This document shows, in pieces, positions 26,642 through 34,894 of a DNA stretch of 64,000 nucleotides. The notes under the pieces were generated by a model, which saw nothing but the letters and a program-made list of their open reading frames with translations, ran no database searches and was not told where the DNA came from. The DNA lies in assembly GCF_935825525.1 (NCBI RefSeq), contig NZ_CAKXZT010000160.1, positions 1 through 64,000 of the forward strand. The letters run 5' to 3'. Position numbers and translations under genes: made by a program. This DNA comes from Mesorhizobium escarrei. GTDB lineage: Bacteria; Pseudomonadota; Alphaproteobacteria; Rhizobiales; Rhizobiaceae. Each line of letters starts with the position of its first letter. Positions within the stretch are counted from its first letter, which is position 1.

Positions 26642-27700
26642 ATGGATCAGCGGGTCAAGAAGAAGGCGACGATCTATGACCTGTCGTTGTTATCGGGCAG
26701 TTCGCCGTCGACCGTGAGTGCCGTCCTGAACGGCACTTGGCGCAAGCGCCGCATCAAGGAAAGTACGGCGCAAACAATTCTCGGCCTCGCCGAACTCCAC
26801 CAATACACCACCAATCTGCAAGCGCGAGGCTTGCGACGCTCGCGATCGGGCCTAGTCGGCCTGATGCTGCCCGTCCACGACAATCGCTACTTCTCCTCCA
26901 TGGCGCAGACGTTTGAGGGGCATGTGCGCAGCCGCGGCCAATGCCCGGTCGTGGTTAGCGCCAGCCGCGACCCGGAAGAGGAACGGCGGACCGCGGAGAC
27001 GCTGATCTCCTATTCAATCGACCAGCTCTTTATCGTCGGCGCCACCGATCCCGATGGCGTGCACGAGGTCTGCGAACTGGCGGGGCTGAGGCATATCAAC
27101 ATCGACCTGCCGGGAGCGAAGGCGCATTCGGTGATCAGCGACAACTATCAGGGCGCGCGGATGCTGACGGAAGCAATCATCCGCCACTTCGGCAACGACG
27201 ATCCTCTGCGGCCAGACGAGCTGTTTCTGTTTGGCGGCCGCAACGACCACGCCAGCCGCGAACGCATCGCCGCTTTCCATGCGACCAAAAAGGCGCTGCT
27301 GGGCGCCGACCCTGAGGACGGTGTGCAGTCCTCCGGGTATTCGCCTGATATAACTTTGCGTGCCTTCGAGGCGTTTTACCAATGCCGAGGCAAGCTGCCG
27401 CGCGCGCTGTTCATCAATTCGTCGATCAATATGGAAGGTCTGCTGCGTTTCATGGCGGGCCGGCCAGCGGAAATGTTCAGCGAGCTCGTCGTCGGTTGCT
27501 ACGACTATGACCCCTTCGGCTCCTTCCTGCCCTTCCCCGTAATCATGGTGCGGCAGAATGTTGAGGCGATGATCACGAAGGCATTCGAGCTGATCGATGA
27601 ACCGCCGACGGCACCGCAGACCTTCCTGATTGCGCCAGAGTTGATCCAGCCCCGGTCTGCATTGAAAGGGCCGCTGGATACGCTGAAGGATATAGAATGA
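26642..27700 (+). CDS. LacI-family transcriptional regulator
   Basis: A 352-residue repressor-type protein. The N-terminal helix-turn-helix is ATIYDLSLLSGSSPSTVSAV with the hinge segment LQARGLRRSRSGLVGLMLP. The rest is a periplasmic-binding-protein-like effector domain that probably senses the transported sugar. It is divergent from the ABC-enzyme operon with about 210 bases between, the usual arrangement for a local regulator. The HTH has SGSSPSTVSAVLNGTW rather than the more common GVSxxTVSRVLN, so its operator may be slightly atypical. Regulation of the operon is inferred from position. Confidence 0.85.
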   Translation: MDQRVKKKATIYDLSLLSGSSPSTVSAVLNGTWRKRRIKESTAQTILGLAELHQYTTNLQARGLRRSRSGLVGLMLPVHDNRYFSSMAQTFEGHVRSRGQCPVVVSASRDPEEERRTAETLISYSIDQLFIVGATDPDGVHEVCELAGLRHINIDLPGAKAHSVISDNYQGARMLTEAIIRHFGNDDPLRPDELFLFGGRNDHASRERIAAFHATKKALLGADPEDGVQSSGYSPDITLRAFEAFYQCRGKLPRALFINSSINMEGLLRFMAGRPAEMFSELVVGCYDYDPFGSFLPFPVIMVRQNVEAMITKAFELIDEPPTAPQTFLIAPELIQPRSALKGPLDTLKDIE

Positions 27701-27840
27701 GGGTGACTCGGGGCTATGGAGCGACCCCCCTTGAGATTTTCAATGGTTCATCGTGCCGACCCTCACGGGAGTGTCGCCGTCCTCAGCGCGAGCAGCTGGG
27801 TGGTGCGTAGGCGCCTGTAAAAAGGTCTCAGCACCGAGCG

Positions 27841-28485
27841 TTAGAAGCGATAACGGATGCCAAGAGCGTTCGCATTGGAACCCTCTCTCATATTTGCAAA
27901 CGTGCCATCGGCGCCGGATCTATGGTGGAGTTGGTAGACGAGTTCGACGTTGGGAGCCTGCCTCACTCTGAAAGAAAGCTCGGCGCCAACGAAGCCGAGG
28001 AATGATGCATCGCCATCGTAGGCGATTTCGCGATCGCGCTCGATCTCGGTAGGGCCTGTAACGGCACTAAATCCAGCGGTCAGTGCGGGCGCAATCGCCA
28101 AATCACCAATGACAAGGCCGTGGTGGCGCAGTCGCGCTCCGGCCCAAAGTTCGCCAGTCGTATCATCGTCCTCGCCAAACCTTATCGCCGCGCCGGTGAC
28201 GCCGCCAAGAACGAAGCCAGCGCATATATCGACGAAATCGCGACCGTATGCGGCTCCGATTATATAGTTGTCGGTGTAGTCGGCACCCAAAACATTGATC
28301 GTGTCCCCGAAGGCCCCGCGCGCAAAGACGCCACCAAAGACATAAACATCATTCTTGGTCGGCAGACCCTCTGCGAAAGGATCTTCGGTCGCAAAATAGA
28401 CAAAGGGAGAATTGTCATCGGCGAGTCCAGAACTGACTGAAATGCTCAAGATCACCGCAGCCAAGGCCACTCGCAGTCCGCGCAT
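27841..28485 (-). CDS. Probable outer-membrane beta-barrel protein, PagL/acyloxyacyl-hydrolase-like
   Basis: A 214-residue protein with a signal peptide (MRGLRVALAAVILSISVSSG). It then has alternating beta-strand sequence ending in an aromatic residue (LGIRYRF), as outer-membrane barrels do. Near the C-terminus, VYQLHHRSGADGTFANMREG resembles the catalytic HxS region of the lipid A 3-O-deacylase PagL family, but the match is loose. If correct it would trim lipid A acyl chains in the outer membrane; a plain structural barrel is the alternative. CGGAG lies seven bases before the ATG at 28485. It stands alone on the minus strand. Confidence 0.55.
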   Translation of the reverse strand: MRGLRVALAAVILSISVSSGLADDNSPFVYFATEDPFAEGLPTKNDVYVFGGVFARGAFGDTINVLGADYTDNYIIGAAYGRDFVDICAGFVLGGVTGAAIRFGEDDDTTGELWAGARLRHHGLVIGDLAIAPALTAGFSAVTGPTEIERDREIAYDGDASFLGFVGAELSFRVRQAPNVELVYQLHHRSGADGTFANMREGSNANALGIRYRF

Positions 28486-28848
28486 AGACAAGCTCCGAAT
28501 CAATCCATGCCATTGTTCGCAATTGCACATGGGAAAACAAGGTATGAATTGGATTGTCGCCAGAATACTGGATGCGGGTCATTCTATAGCTCGAACTCTT
28601 CTTGAGGCGCTGCCAAGCGGCTCGCAAAGAGTGTGGATGGCCCTACTCGGTATGGTCCGGCCCGCGTGCAAGTCATCATCCCTTCCAATCGTCTGAAAGA
28701 GGTCGACCAAATGTCGACAACGCCGGTTCATCGACACTAGCCAAGCTGTTCGAATCACTCACTCGGTGCTAGGGCTTGAGCATGCATGGGGAATCATAGA
28801 CCACGCAACGTGGTGTTGCTGGTTTGTTTTTATGTGCAGTGAGGGACA
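28486..28848. other. Intergenic region
   Basis: About 360 bases between the barrel protein and the small membrane gene. An open frame across 28412-28696 overlaps the barrel gene on the opposite strand and shows no family features, so it was not called. Nothing else is visible. Confidence 0.4.
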
Positions 28849-29016
28849 ATGGCCGGCACTCCTCTGATCAGTATTCTGATCACTTTCCTCGTAGTCATTC
28901 TGGTGCTGTATCTTGTTAACCGACTGCCGCTTGACGGTCGTACTCGTCAGATTGCCCAGATTATCGTGATCATTATCGGCATCATTTCGCTGCTGAAGTA
29001 CCTCGCGGTGTTTTAA
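28849..29016 (+). CDS. Small two-helix membrane protein (Thivi_2564-like)
   Basis: A 55-residue product: MAGTPLISILITFLVVILVL is the first helix, RLPLDGRTRQIAQ the central polar turn, and IIVIIIGIISLLKYLAVF the second helix. The layout of a helix, a short basic turn and a helix ending in LxxFGxF-like residues resembles the tiny Thivi_2564 family membrane proteins, whose function is unknown. GAGGGAC lies just before the ATG. It is too short for most gene finders. It sits at the edge of the stress island, upstream of the FAD/Rieske gene. Confidence 0.65.
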   Translation: MAGTPLISILITFLVVILVLYLVNRLPLDGRTRQIAQIIVIIIGIISLLKYLAVF

Positions 29017-29133
29017 GCCACCACGTGCCGCGGCGCGCAACGACGAATACGATCGGGTGATGGCCTTCACCTCGCATCGTCCCGGTGCCTTTGTATCTCC
29101 CAGACGGCCAAAGAACGACTGAAGACGATATCC

Positions 29134-29159
29134 GGAACGTTTTCGCGCCGGCGCGGGTT
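29134..29159 (+). promoter_or_regulatory. Sigma-EcfG-like promoter (GGAAC-N17-GGTT)
   Basis: GGAAC at 29134-29138 is followed after 17 bases by GGTT at 29156-29159, one mismatch from the CGTT -10 element. It lies 40 bases before the FAD/Rieske gene start. Confidence 0.5.
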
Positions 29160-29198
29160 GTCGATGGAGATGCCTCGAAACGCGTGGGAGGTGGTGAA

Positions 29199-30674
29199 AT
29201 GGCCATTCTTTCGGGAAAACCGGGAAGCTGTTGGGTGGCGGCGGCCACCGCTACGAACTATCCACCGCTAGAGGGCTCGATCCATGCCGATGCCGTTGTC
29301 GTAGGCGCTGGGATCGTCGGGCTCACGACGGCGCTTCGCCTTCGCGAGGCCGGTCGATCGGTGATCGTCGTCGAAGGCCTGCGAACAGGCGGCCAGGTGA
29401 CCGGCCGCTCGACGGCCAAGATCACGACGCAGCACGCGCTGATCTATCGCCATCTCATCGACACCTTCGGCCGGGACCTGGCGCAGACCTATGCCGATGC
29501 GAATGCCGCCGGCGCCGCACAGATCCGGGAATGGGTTCGCAACCTTGCCATACCCTGCGATCTCGAGGCCAAGAACGCCTATACCTACACCTGCGCTGCA
29601 AGCCGGCGCGCGGAGATCGTGGCCGAGTCGGAGGCCGCGCGCCAGGTTGGGCTGGACGCCGATGTTCTCGAGCGCGCGCCGCTGCCTTTCGAAACGGCCG
29701 CCGCTTTGCGTTTTTCCGACCAGGCGCAGTTCAATCCGGCGATGTATCTGGTTGGCCTGGCTCAAGCGGTGACGGCCCGTGGCGGACAGATTTTCGAAAA
29801 CAGCCGCGCGATCTCGATTGGCGAGGCCAGCCGCTGGCGCGTCGTCACCGAGAGCGGCACCGTTCACGCCGAGCATGTGGTCGTCGCCACCAACATGACA
29901 GTGAAGAGCCCCATCGGCATGGCGAACCGCACCCAGCCGCGCTGCCACACTGCCATGGCGTTTCGGATCGATGACCCTCTTGCTGTCGACGGCATGTTCA
30001 TCGGCATCGATGATCCGACGCATTCCATCCGCACCGGCCGCGATGCCGAAGGCCCGCTGCTGGTCGCGCTCGGCCCCAAGTTCGACACGGGCCAGGACGG
30101 CGATGTGGCGAAACGGTTTGTCGAGCTGGAACAATGGGCAAGAATGAGCCTTCCGGTGGGGGACGTCGCGTGGCGCTGGTGTAATGAGGACTATGATACC
30201 GCCGACAGGGTTGCGTATGCCGGCGAGCCCGATCCGGAAAAAGCCTCCGGTTTTCATATTGCCACGGGATTCAACGCCTGGGGCATCACCAATGGAACGG
30301 CCGCCGGCATGATGATCGCGGATTTGATCTGCGCGCATCCGAGCCCATGGCAAAAGCTCTATGATCCGACGCGGTCTCATCCCGAGGACTTTCACAAGAA
30401 TGGCGGCAGTCAATCGATTGTCTCAAGCCTCGACGACATCAGGCCCGGCATGGGCGGAGTGATCGTCAGGGATGACGAAAAGATCGCGGCGTGGAGAGAC
30501 GCTGAAGGGGTGCTCCACCCGGTTTCGGCGACATGCACCCACAAGGGCTGCACCGTGACCTGGAACAATGCCGACGACACCTGGGATTGTCCCTGCCATG
30601 GCTCGATCTTCGCCGCCGACGGTTCGGTGATCCACGGCCCGGCTCGAAAGCCGCTTGCCCCGGCCGCGCTATAA
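29199..30674 (+). CDS. FAD-dependent oxidoreductase with C-terminal Rieske [2Fe-2S] domain
   Basis: A 491-residue fusion. The DAO-type FAD domain has VVVGAGIVGLTTALRLREAG near residues 31-50, followed by a FAD-linked TGRSTAKITTQH segment. From about residue 420 a Rieske domain follows with both cluster motifs, CTHKGC (about 445) and CPCHGS (about 465). Such fusions are widespread and poorly characterised; electron transfer from an amine or aldehyde substrate is assumed. GGGAGG precedes the ATG at 29199; an upstream extension to 29085 lacks a ribosome site and would overlap the predicted promoter. A sigma-EcfG-like promoter upstream points to stress induction. Confidence 0.85.
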   Translation: MAILSGKPGSCWVAAATATNYPPLEGSIHADAVVVGAGIVGLTTALRLREAGRSVIVVEGLRTGGQVTGRSTAKITTQHALIYRHLIDTFGRDLAQTYADANAAGAAQIREWVRNLAIPCDLEAKNAYTYTCAASRRAEIVAESEAARQVGLDADVLERAPLPFETAAALRFSDQAQFNPAMYLVGLAQAVTARGGQIFENSRAISIGEASRWRVVTESGTVHAEHVVVATNMTVKSPIGMANRTQPRCHTAMAFRIDDPLAVDGMFIGIDDPTHSIRTGRDAEGPLLVALGPKFDTGQDGDVAKRFVELEQWARMSLPVGDVAWRWCNEDYDTADRVAYAGEPDPEKASGFHIATGFNAWGITNGTAAGMMIADLICAHPSPWQKLYDPTRSHPEDFHKNGGSQSIVSSLDDIRPGMGGVIVRDDEKIAAWRDAEGVLHPVSATCTHKGCTVTWNNADDTWDCPCHGSIFAADGSVIHGPARKPLAPAAL

Positions 30675-30700
30675 AAGGCAGGGACCAGCACGGGCCGGCG

Positions 30701-31165
30701 TTACCGTGCGTAGGTTCCGATCAGGTCAGTCTGCTCCAGCGCATGCTTCTGGGCTTCCTTCCAGACAGACTGCGCGCCCGCCTGTCCCGGCACGCTGAGG
30801 CTCGGCACGTCGAGCGCGGCCAGGCGGAAATGATAATGATGGACGCCATGTCCCACCGGCGGCTGCGGGCCATCGTAATAGGCATTGCCGAAATCGTTAG
30901 TGCCTTGCCTGAGTGCCGACGGGCCTGGCTTGCCGTCTTGCGCCTCGGCGAGCTCGCCGGCATCGGGCGGGATATTGAACACCGCCCAGTGCCCGAAAAT
31001 CCCGCTCGGCGCGTCGGGATCCTGCACGACAAGAACAAGGCTCTTGGTACCGTCCGGAACACCGGACCATTTCAGCGGTGGTGAGACGTTCTGGCCGTCG
31101 CGGGTATATCTTTCAGGGATTTTCCCGCCCGCCGGGAACGCCGGGCTGATAAGGGTGAGTGGCAT
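30701..31165 (-). CDS. YbhB/YbcL-type phosphatidylethanolamine-binding (PEBP) protein
   Basis: A 154-residue PEBP-fold protein. Landmarks are FPAGGKIPERYTRDGQNVSP, VVQDPDAPSGIFGHWAVFNI and GHGVHHYHFRLAALD, covering the ligand pocket Asp and His. Bacterial members have no agreed biochemical role, and the Raf-kinase-inhibitor label is by homology only. The start at 31165 is chosen because GGGGAG lies at good distance; an ATG at 31171 is too close to it. It follows the DUF2267 gene by 56 bases on the same strand and probably shares its stress promoter. Confidence 0.82.
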   Translation of the reverse strand: MPLTLISPAFPAGGKIPERYTRDGQNVSPPLKWSGVPDGTKSLVLVVQDPDAPSGIFGHWAVFNIPPDAGELAEAQDGKPGPSALRQGTNDFGNAYYDGPQPPVGHGVHHYHFRLAALDVPSLSVPGQAGAQSVWKEAQKHALEQTDLIGTYAR

Positions 31166-31221
31166 TTCCATCTCCCCAAGAAGAGGCGCTACAGCCGACA
31201 CTAGCTGTATCCGGCGCTATT

Positions 31222-31659
31222 TCACGCCGCTTGCTGAGCGGCCGCCACGCGCCTGATTTCTGCTGGCAAGGATTCCAAAACCTTGATCATCTGCCCCTCT
31301 CCCACGTGGTGAGCGAGCACCTTGGATACGACCCTGAATGCATCCTTGGCATCGACCGGTCGGGTGAATTCCAGCTCCGCCTTGATTTTGGCCAGGAACT
31401 CGTCGAGCGACCGCAACTTCTCGGGGGTCTTGGAGGGCTGATATTGGTCGTAATAGGCACCGCGCACGAGGATCGGCAGCTGCGAGCCGAGGTGGGCGGC
31501 AAGATCCGGCTGCATGCGGTCTCGCAGGGCGTGGAGCACCGCTCCAAGCACATGCCATGCGACCTGCCGATCCGGTCCCAGCTCGGTCATGATCTCGTCG
31601 AGCCAGATGTTTGTTGTCTGCAGCGTCTTGTCGAATACGTCGAGTCCGGTGGCGCTCAT
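31222..31659 (-). CDS. DUF2267 family protein
   Basis: A 145-residue, mostly helical protein. It begins SATGLDVFDKTLQTTNIWLD, contains VLHALRDRMQPDLAAHLGSQ and LPILVRGAYYDQY, and ends with a hydrophilic tail. These are the recurring DUF2267 features, with two similar helical halves. Its function is unknown; members are often part of the general stress response in Rhizobiales. An exact sigma-EcfG consensus lies 42 bases upstream (31701-31725), which strongly suggests stress induction. It is probably co-transcribed with the PEBP gene downstream. Confidence 0.82.
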   Translation of the reverse strand: MSATGLDVFDKTLQTTNIWLDEIMTELGPDRQVAWHVLGAVLHALRDRMQPDLAAHLGSQLPILVRGAYYDQYQPSKTPEKLRSLDEFLAKIKAELEFTRPVDAKDAFRVVSKVLAHHVGEGQMIKVLESLPAEIRRVAAAQQAA

Positions 31660-31700
31660 CGAAGCCTCCTTTTCAACAGATCGAATGACTCATTGGACGA

Positions 31701-31725
31701 AACGGCCTTGGTCGGCTGTTGTTCC
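31701..31725 (-). promoter_or_regulatory. Sigma-EcfG promoter (GGAAC-N16-CGTT), exact consensus
   Basis: On the minus strand GGAAC (31725-31721) is separated by 16 bases from CGTT (31704-31701). It lies about 42 bases upstream of the DUF2267 start and matches the alphaproteobacterial general-stress promoter exactly. Confidence 0.75.
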
Positions 31726-31806
31726 CGTCCCAACGCCAATGGCCGCCTGTCTCGAAAGCGTGATCTATTCGGCCAAGTTACGCTCGCCAAGCTTACGCGT
31801 TTCCGT

Positions 31807-31851
31807 CAAGAATTGGCCCGCCAAGATTTGGCCCGTCAAGATTTGGCCGTG
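31807..31851. repeat. Three tandem 15-base units at the 3' end of the DegP-like gene
   Basis: Units CAAGAATTGGCCCGC, CAAGATTTGGCCCGT and CAAGATTTGGCCGTG follow each other. The last unit encodes the C-terminus of the protease and its stop codon lies on the junction with the middle unit, suggesting slippage duplication of the gene end. Confidence 0.7.
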
Positions 31852-33242
31852 GTCACGGCAACGTAAAGAGATTGCCCTTGCCTGCTGATGCGGAACAGTA
31901 TCGGCTTGTTCTGCTGGCGGGATTTCGCCCACTCGTCCTGGATGTCCGACGGCTGCGTCACATCCCGGTTGTTGGCCGAGACGATGACATCGCCGGGCTG
32001 AAGGCCGTTTTCGGCGGCGAGGCTGTTGGGAGCGACTTCCTGGACGAACACGCCTGTGGTGTCCGGCTGGAGTCCGAGCTGCTGGCGCGCCTCATCCGGG
32101 ATGGGGCTGAGCGACAATCCAAGACGCTGGTCGGCCGTATCCGACCTTGGAACGGCGCCGGTCTGTTGCTCCTCATCCTCGCGCTGTCCGATGGTCAGAG
32201 CTATTTCCTGTTGGCTGCCTCCGCGATTCCTTGTCAGCGTCGTTCTTGTTCCCGGCTTTTGGCTGGCAGCCGCGAGCGTCAGATCGTGGACGCTCTGGAT
32301 GTCCTTGCCGTTAAAGCGTGTAATCACGTCTCCCGCCTGTATGCCTGCCTGGTCTGCCGGACTGCCGGGCTCGACCGACGCGACCAGCGCTCCCTTGCTG
32401 CCTTGTATTCCAAGCGCCTCGGCAATCGAAGGCGTGATCTCCTGGAGGCGCACACCGATGTAACCGCGCTCGATCCGGCCAGTGCGGATCAACTGGTCGA
32501 CGACGTTCCGGGCGGTTCGAGATGGTACCGCAAAGCCAATCCCTATGCTGCCGCCAGTGGGAGATACGATCGCAGTATTGACCCCGATCACTTCGCCGCG
32601 CGCATTGAACAGGGGACCGCCGGAATTGCCGCGATTGATCGAGGCGTCGGTCTGGAGAAAGTCGTCGTAAGGACCGGCATTGATGTCGCGCGAACGAGCC
32701 GAAAGCACGCCGACGGTGACGGTCCCGCCGAGCCCGAACGGACTGCCGATAGCGATCGTCCATGCGCCGGGTTGGACTGCATCGGAGTCACCCCAGGTGG
32801 TCGTTGTCATATTGGGCTGTGGGTCGATCTTCAGCACCGCGAGGTCGGTTGCCGGATCGCGGCCGACGAGCTGCGCAGGCAACGTCTCCTTGTCGGAGAA
32901 TACGACATGAATTTCGCTTGCATCGGCAACGACATGGTTGTTGGTGACGATGTGCCCATCGGGGTTGATGACAAAGCCTGAGCCAAGCGCCTCTCGCACC
33001 CGAGGTTGAGCCGGCCCGAGGCCGGGGCTGCCGAAAGGACTAAAAAAGTCACCCAGCGTCGCCTGGTCCTGGATAATCTGTCTGGTTGTTATTGCGACCA
33101 CGGCCGGAATTTTCTCGCGCACGATTGCCGTGAAGTCGTTCGGGATTTCCTGGGCTGAGAGCGGAGCAAAGCCGCCGGCCGAGAGCATCAGAGTTCCGGC
33201 GATCAGGCCGGCGCAAAGTCTTTGGTTCAATACCGGAAACAT
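31836..33242 (-). CDS. DegP/HtrA-family periplasmic serine protease with two PDZ domains
   Basis: A 468-residue Do-type protease. A signal segment (LIAGTLMLSAGGFAPLSAQ) targets it to the periplasm. The catalytic triad is present: His in TNNHVVAD (about 104), Asp in DPATDLAVLKI (about 133) and Ser in NRGNSGGPLF (about 206). PDZ1 (about 255-345) and PDZ2 (about 375-460, with GLQPGDVIVSANNR) follow. It degrades or refolds damaged envelope proteins. The start at 33242 has GGAGGAG upstream; an ATG at 33260 is possible. It lies 62 bases after a small gene with a stress promoter and is probably in the same transcript. Confidence 0.92.
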   Translation of the reverse strand: MFPVLNQRLCAGLIAGTLMLSAGGFAPLSAQEIPNDFTAIVREKIPAVVAITTRQIIQDQATLGDFFSPFGSPGLGPAQPRVREALGSGFVINPDGHIVTNNHVVADASEIHVVFSDKETLPAQLVGRDPATDLAVLKIDPQPNMTTTTWGDSDAVQPGAWTIAIGSPFGLGGTVTVGVLSARSRDINAGPYDDFLQTDASINRGNSGGPLFNARGEVIGVNTAIVSPTGGSIGIGFAVPSRTARNVVDQLIRTGRIERGYIGVRLQEITPSIAEALGIQGSKGALVASVEPGSPADQAGIQAGDVITRFNGKDIQSVHDLTLAAASQKPGTRTTLTRNRGGSQQEIALTIGQREDEEQQTGAVPRSDTADQRLGLSLSPIPDEARQQLGLQPDTTGVFVQEVAPNSLAAENGLQPGDVIVSANNRDVTQPSDIQDEWAKSRQQNKPILFRISRQGQSLYVAVTTAKS

Positions 33243-33304
33243 GGTCTGCGACTCCTCCATCCTTCAGTGATCAAGCATCGACCGCTCCGGCACGAGCCAG
33301 CGGA

Positions 33305-33511
33305 TCACCAGCGGATTACTACAACCCTGTCGTTCCCGTTGGCGAGTTCGACAGCTTCGGTGCCGTCCGGTTTGCGGCTTTCAACCCGGGCACCTTCTAC
33401 CGTTTCTATGCCGGCAACGTTGGCCGCAAAGGCCTCGTCAATCTCGGCGGCACAGACCAGAGTATCCGGGGGCAGATCCTTCACTTGGTCCATCAACTCG
33501 CGAAGCTTCAT
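33305..33511 (-). CDS. Small conserved-looking hypothetical protein
   Basis: A 68-residue soluble protein: MKLRELMDQVKDLPPDTLVC begins it, and the rest is acidic with a beta-like C-terminus (NDRVVVIRW). AAGGAGG lies seven bases before the ATG at 33511, an unusually good site that rules against the longer frame to 33673. A sigma-EcfG-like promoter (33559-33583, minus strand) precedes it, and the DegP-like gene follows, so it may be a stress-induced partner of the protease. I recognise no family. Confidence 0.65.
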   Translation of the reverse strand: MKLRELMDQVKDLPPDTLVCAAEIDEAFAANVAGIETVEGARVESRKPDGTEAVELANGNDRVVVIRW

Positions 33512-33879
33512 GGCGAACCTCCTTGGCACAGGCCCGGATGCTTTCGGCCGCACATTCCAACCATGTCCGTCAAGAAAGGTTCCCCGACGAGATCTGCGGG
33601 CATGCCCCAGGGACGAGATTGCGCCAACGATGCATCTGTGGTGGCATGGATCACGGGCGGCGGCCGTGTTCACATGACTCGGGCTTTATCCTGGTCACCC
33701 TCTACGTGGATCCGTTCGGATTTGCGCCCCGCCGACAAGGAACCCGGCCGTGAACCTTCGCCCGGCCGCCCTGAATGGGGGGCGTCGGCTCGATCAATCC
33801 ACTGCGGCGCCGGCGATGCCACCCCAGCCTTGCCACCAGTCGCATAACGAAGACTTGCCGTCACCGTTCCGCGCCGGCT
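33512..33879. other. Intergenic region carrying a stress promoter
   Basis: About 370 bases without a supported gene; overlapping frames on both strands look like chance. The only signal is the sigma-EcfG-like promoter at 33559-33583. Confidence 0.5.
33559..33583 (-). promoter_or_regulatory. Sigma-EcfG-like promoter (GGAAC-N16-GGTT)
   Basis: On the minus strand GGAAC (33583-33579) precedes GGTT (33562-33559) by 16 bases. One base differs from CGTT. It lies about 48 bases upstream of the small gene that starts at 33511. Confidence 0.5.
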
Positions 33880-34311
33880 TCAATGGACAAACTTGGCCCT
33901 CAGCCAAGCCAGAATTCTGTTCCCGGTAATCGTCCGGCGAACTCTGGCGGCAGCCCATCGCGCTTGCATCGTAGCACCAACGTGGCAGTGACAGACGATG
34001 TTGTGCAACTGCGAGTCACTTAACTCGAAGAAGCGCTTTGCCTCACCGTAAGTATCATCTTTGAGACCCATGGCGCGCAGCACCGGATCCTCGTAGGCAA
34101 CGGTGATCGGCGACCCCGCGCCACGCGCTACGGCACGAGCTTCTGGGCTGAGATATTCGGTGCCTGAAAGCGCTCCGAGGCACCGCCGTGGATTTTGTTC
34201 GAGAAGCTCTGCCCAACGCTCGATGCGCTGCGCCCGAGTCATGACCGGGTATGTCGCCGAGGGCTCAACTTTCGCAACTGTCTGCAGTTGGTCCAGTGTT
34301 TGGTGTTTCAT
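33880..34311 (-). CDS. Hypothetical protein of rhizobial stress islands
   Basis: A 143-residue protein. The N-terminal half contains MTRAQRIERWAELLEQNPRR and the centre GTEYLSPEARAVARGAGSPI. A Cys-His motif, FFELSDSQLHNIVCHCHVGA, lies near residue 100 and could bind metal or haem. The C-terminus is basic (RRTITGNRILAWLRAKF). AAAGGAG lies six bases before the ATG at 34311. I do not recognise a named family. No stress promoter was found directly upstream, although it is surrounded by stress genes. Confidence 0.65.
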   Translation of the reverse strand: MKHQTLDQLQTVAKVEPSATYPVMTRAQRIERWAELLEQNPRRCLGALSGTEYLSPEARAVARGAGSPITVAYEDPVLRAMGLKDDTYGEAKRFFELSDSQLHNIVCHCHVGATMQARWAAARVRRTITGNRILAWLRAKFVH

Positions 34312-34433
34312 GGTCGGCTCCTTTCAATAGGTCGAAGTGCCCACGCCCTGACAAAAGATTATTGCGCTGCGACGCGCCGACAAGGCCGGAATTGCCAATG
34401 TTTAGGAGTTTGCCCCTCGCCCGGTTCGTATCA

Positions 34434-34458
34434 GGAACCTTCCCGGGGCCTGCTTGTT
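34434..34458 (+). promoter_or_regulatory. Sigma-EcfG-like promoter (GGAAC-N16-TGTT)
   Basis: GGAAC (34434-34438) and TGTT (34455-34458) with a 16-base spacer, 24 bases before the next start codon. One mismatch in the -10 element. Confidence 0.45.
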
Positions 34459-34481
34459 TTGGCTGGTGAAAGGAGTCGGTC

Positions 34482-34664
34482 ATGAGCACAAAACCACCAC
34501 CCGTGCCGACAGAGAACCAGAGCCCAAAGGGTCCGGGCGATAAGAAGTCGGTTCCTGTCGACCAAACGCAGCACAGCCATTCCGCCCCAAATCCCGACAA
34601 ACAGGGCCAGCAGGGCAACACGAAGGTCAACACGACCCATCAAGGCCACCAGCAGGACCGTTAG
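34482..34664 (+). CDS. Small hydrophilic hypothetical protein
   Basis: A 60-residue, Pro/Gln/His/Lys-rich protein (MSTKPPPVPTENQSPKGPGD start, HQGHQQDR end) with no hydrophobic segment; it is expected to be intrinsically disordered. AAAGGAG lies at ideal spacing before the ATG, and a sigma-EcfG-like promoter stands just upstream. It forms a pair with the next gene, 8 bases downstream. Disordered hydrophilic proteins of this size often accumulate under osmotic or desiccation stress, but that is inference; no family recognised. Confidence 0.6.
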   Translation: MSTKPPPVPTENQSPKGPGDKKSVPVDQTQHSHSAPNPDKQGQQGNTKVNTTHQGHQQDR

Positions 34665-34672
34665 GTGATTTC

Positions 34673-34894
34673 ATGTCCACGTCGAAGAAGACCCGCGCCA
34701 GCATTCGCCATGGCGGTCCTGGCGCATCGCACGAAAACGCCAAGGAGCCGCTGGTGATAGAAAAGCCGCCAGCCGATTCCGATCTGCGCAGCCGCAGCAA
34801 GATCTCAGGCGGCGGAGGCGAACGCGACAGCCACCATACTCATGACCCCGAAAAGAAGGGCGGCGGCACCCGGCCGGCACACAAAGGAAGGTGA
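34673..34894 (+). CDS. Small basic hydrophilic hypothetical protein
   Basis: A 73-residue Lys/Arg/His/Gly-rich protein (MSTSKKTRASIRHGGPGASH start, KKGGGTRPAHKGR end). Like its upstream neighbour it has no hydrophobic core and is likely disordered, possibly nucleic-acid-binding because of its charge. It begins eight bases after the previous stop and has a modest AGGTGA site, so it should be co-expressed with it. Function unknown. Confidence 0.55.
   Translation: MSTSKKTRASIRHGGPGASHENAKEPLVIEKPPADSDLRSRSKISGGGGERDSHHTHDPEKKGGGTRPAHKGR

Noticed and set aside
29268..30413. A 381-codon minus-strand frame opposite the FAD/Rieske gene
   Set aside because: It has no motifs, and the plus strand has intact FAD and Rieske signatures.
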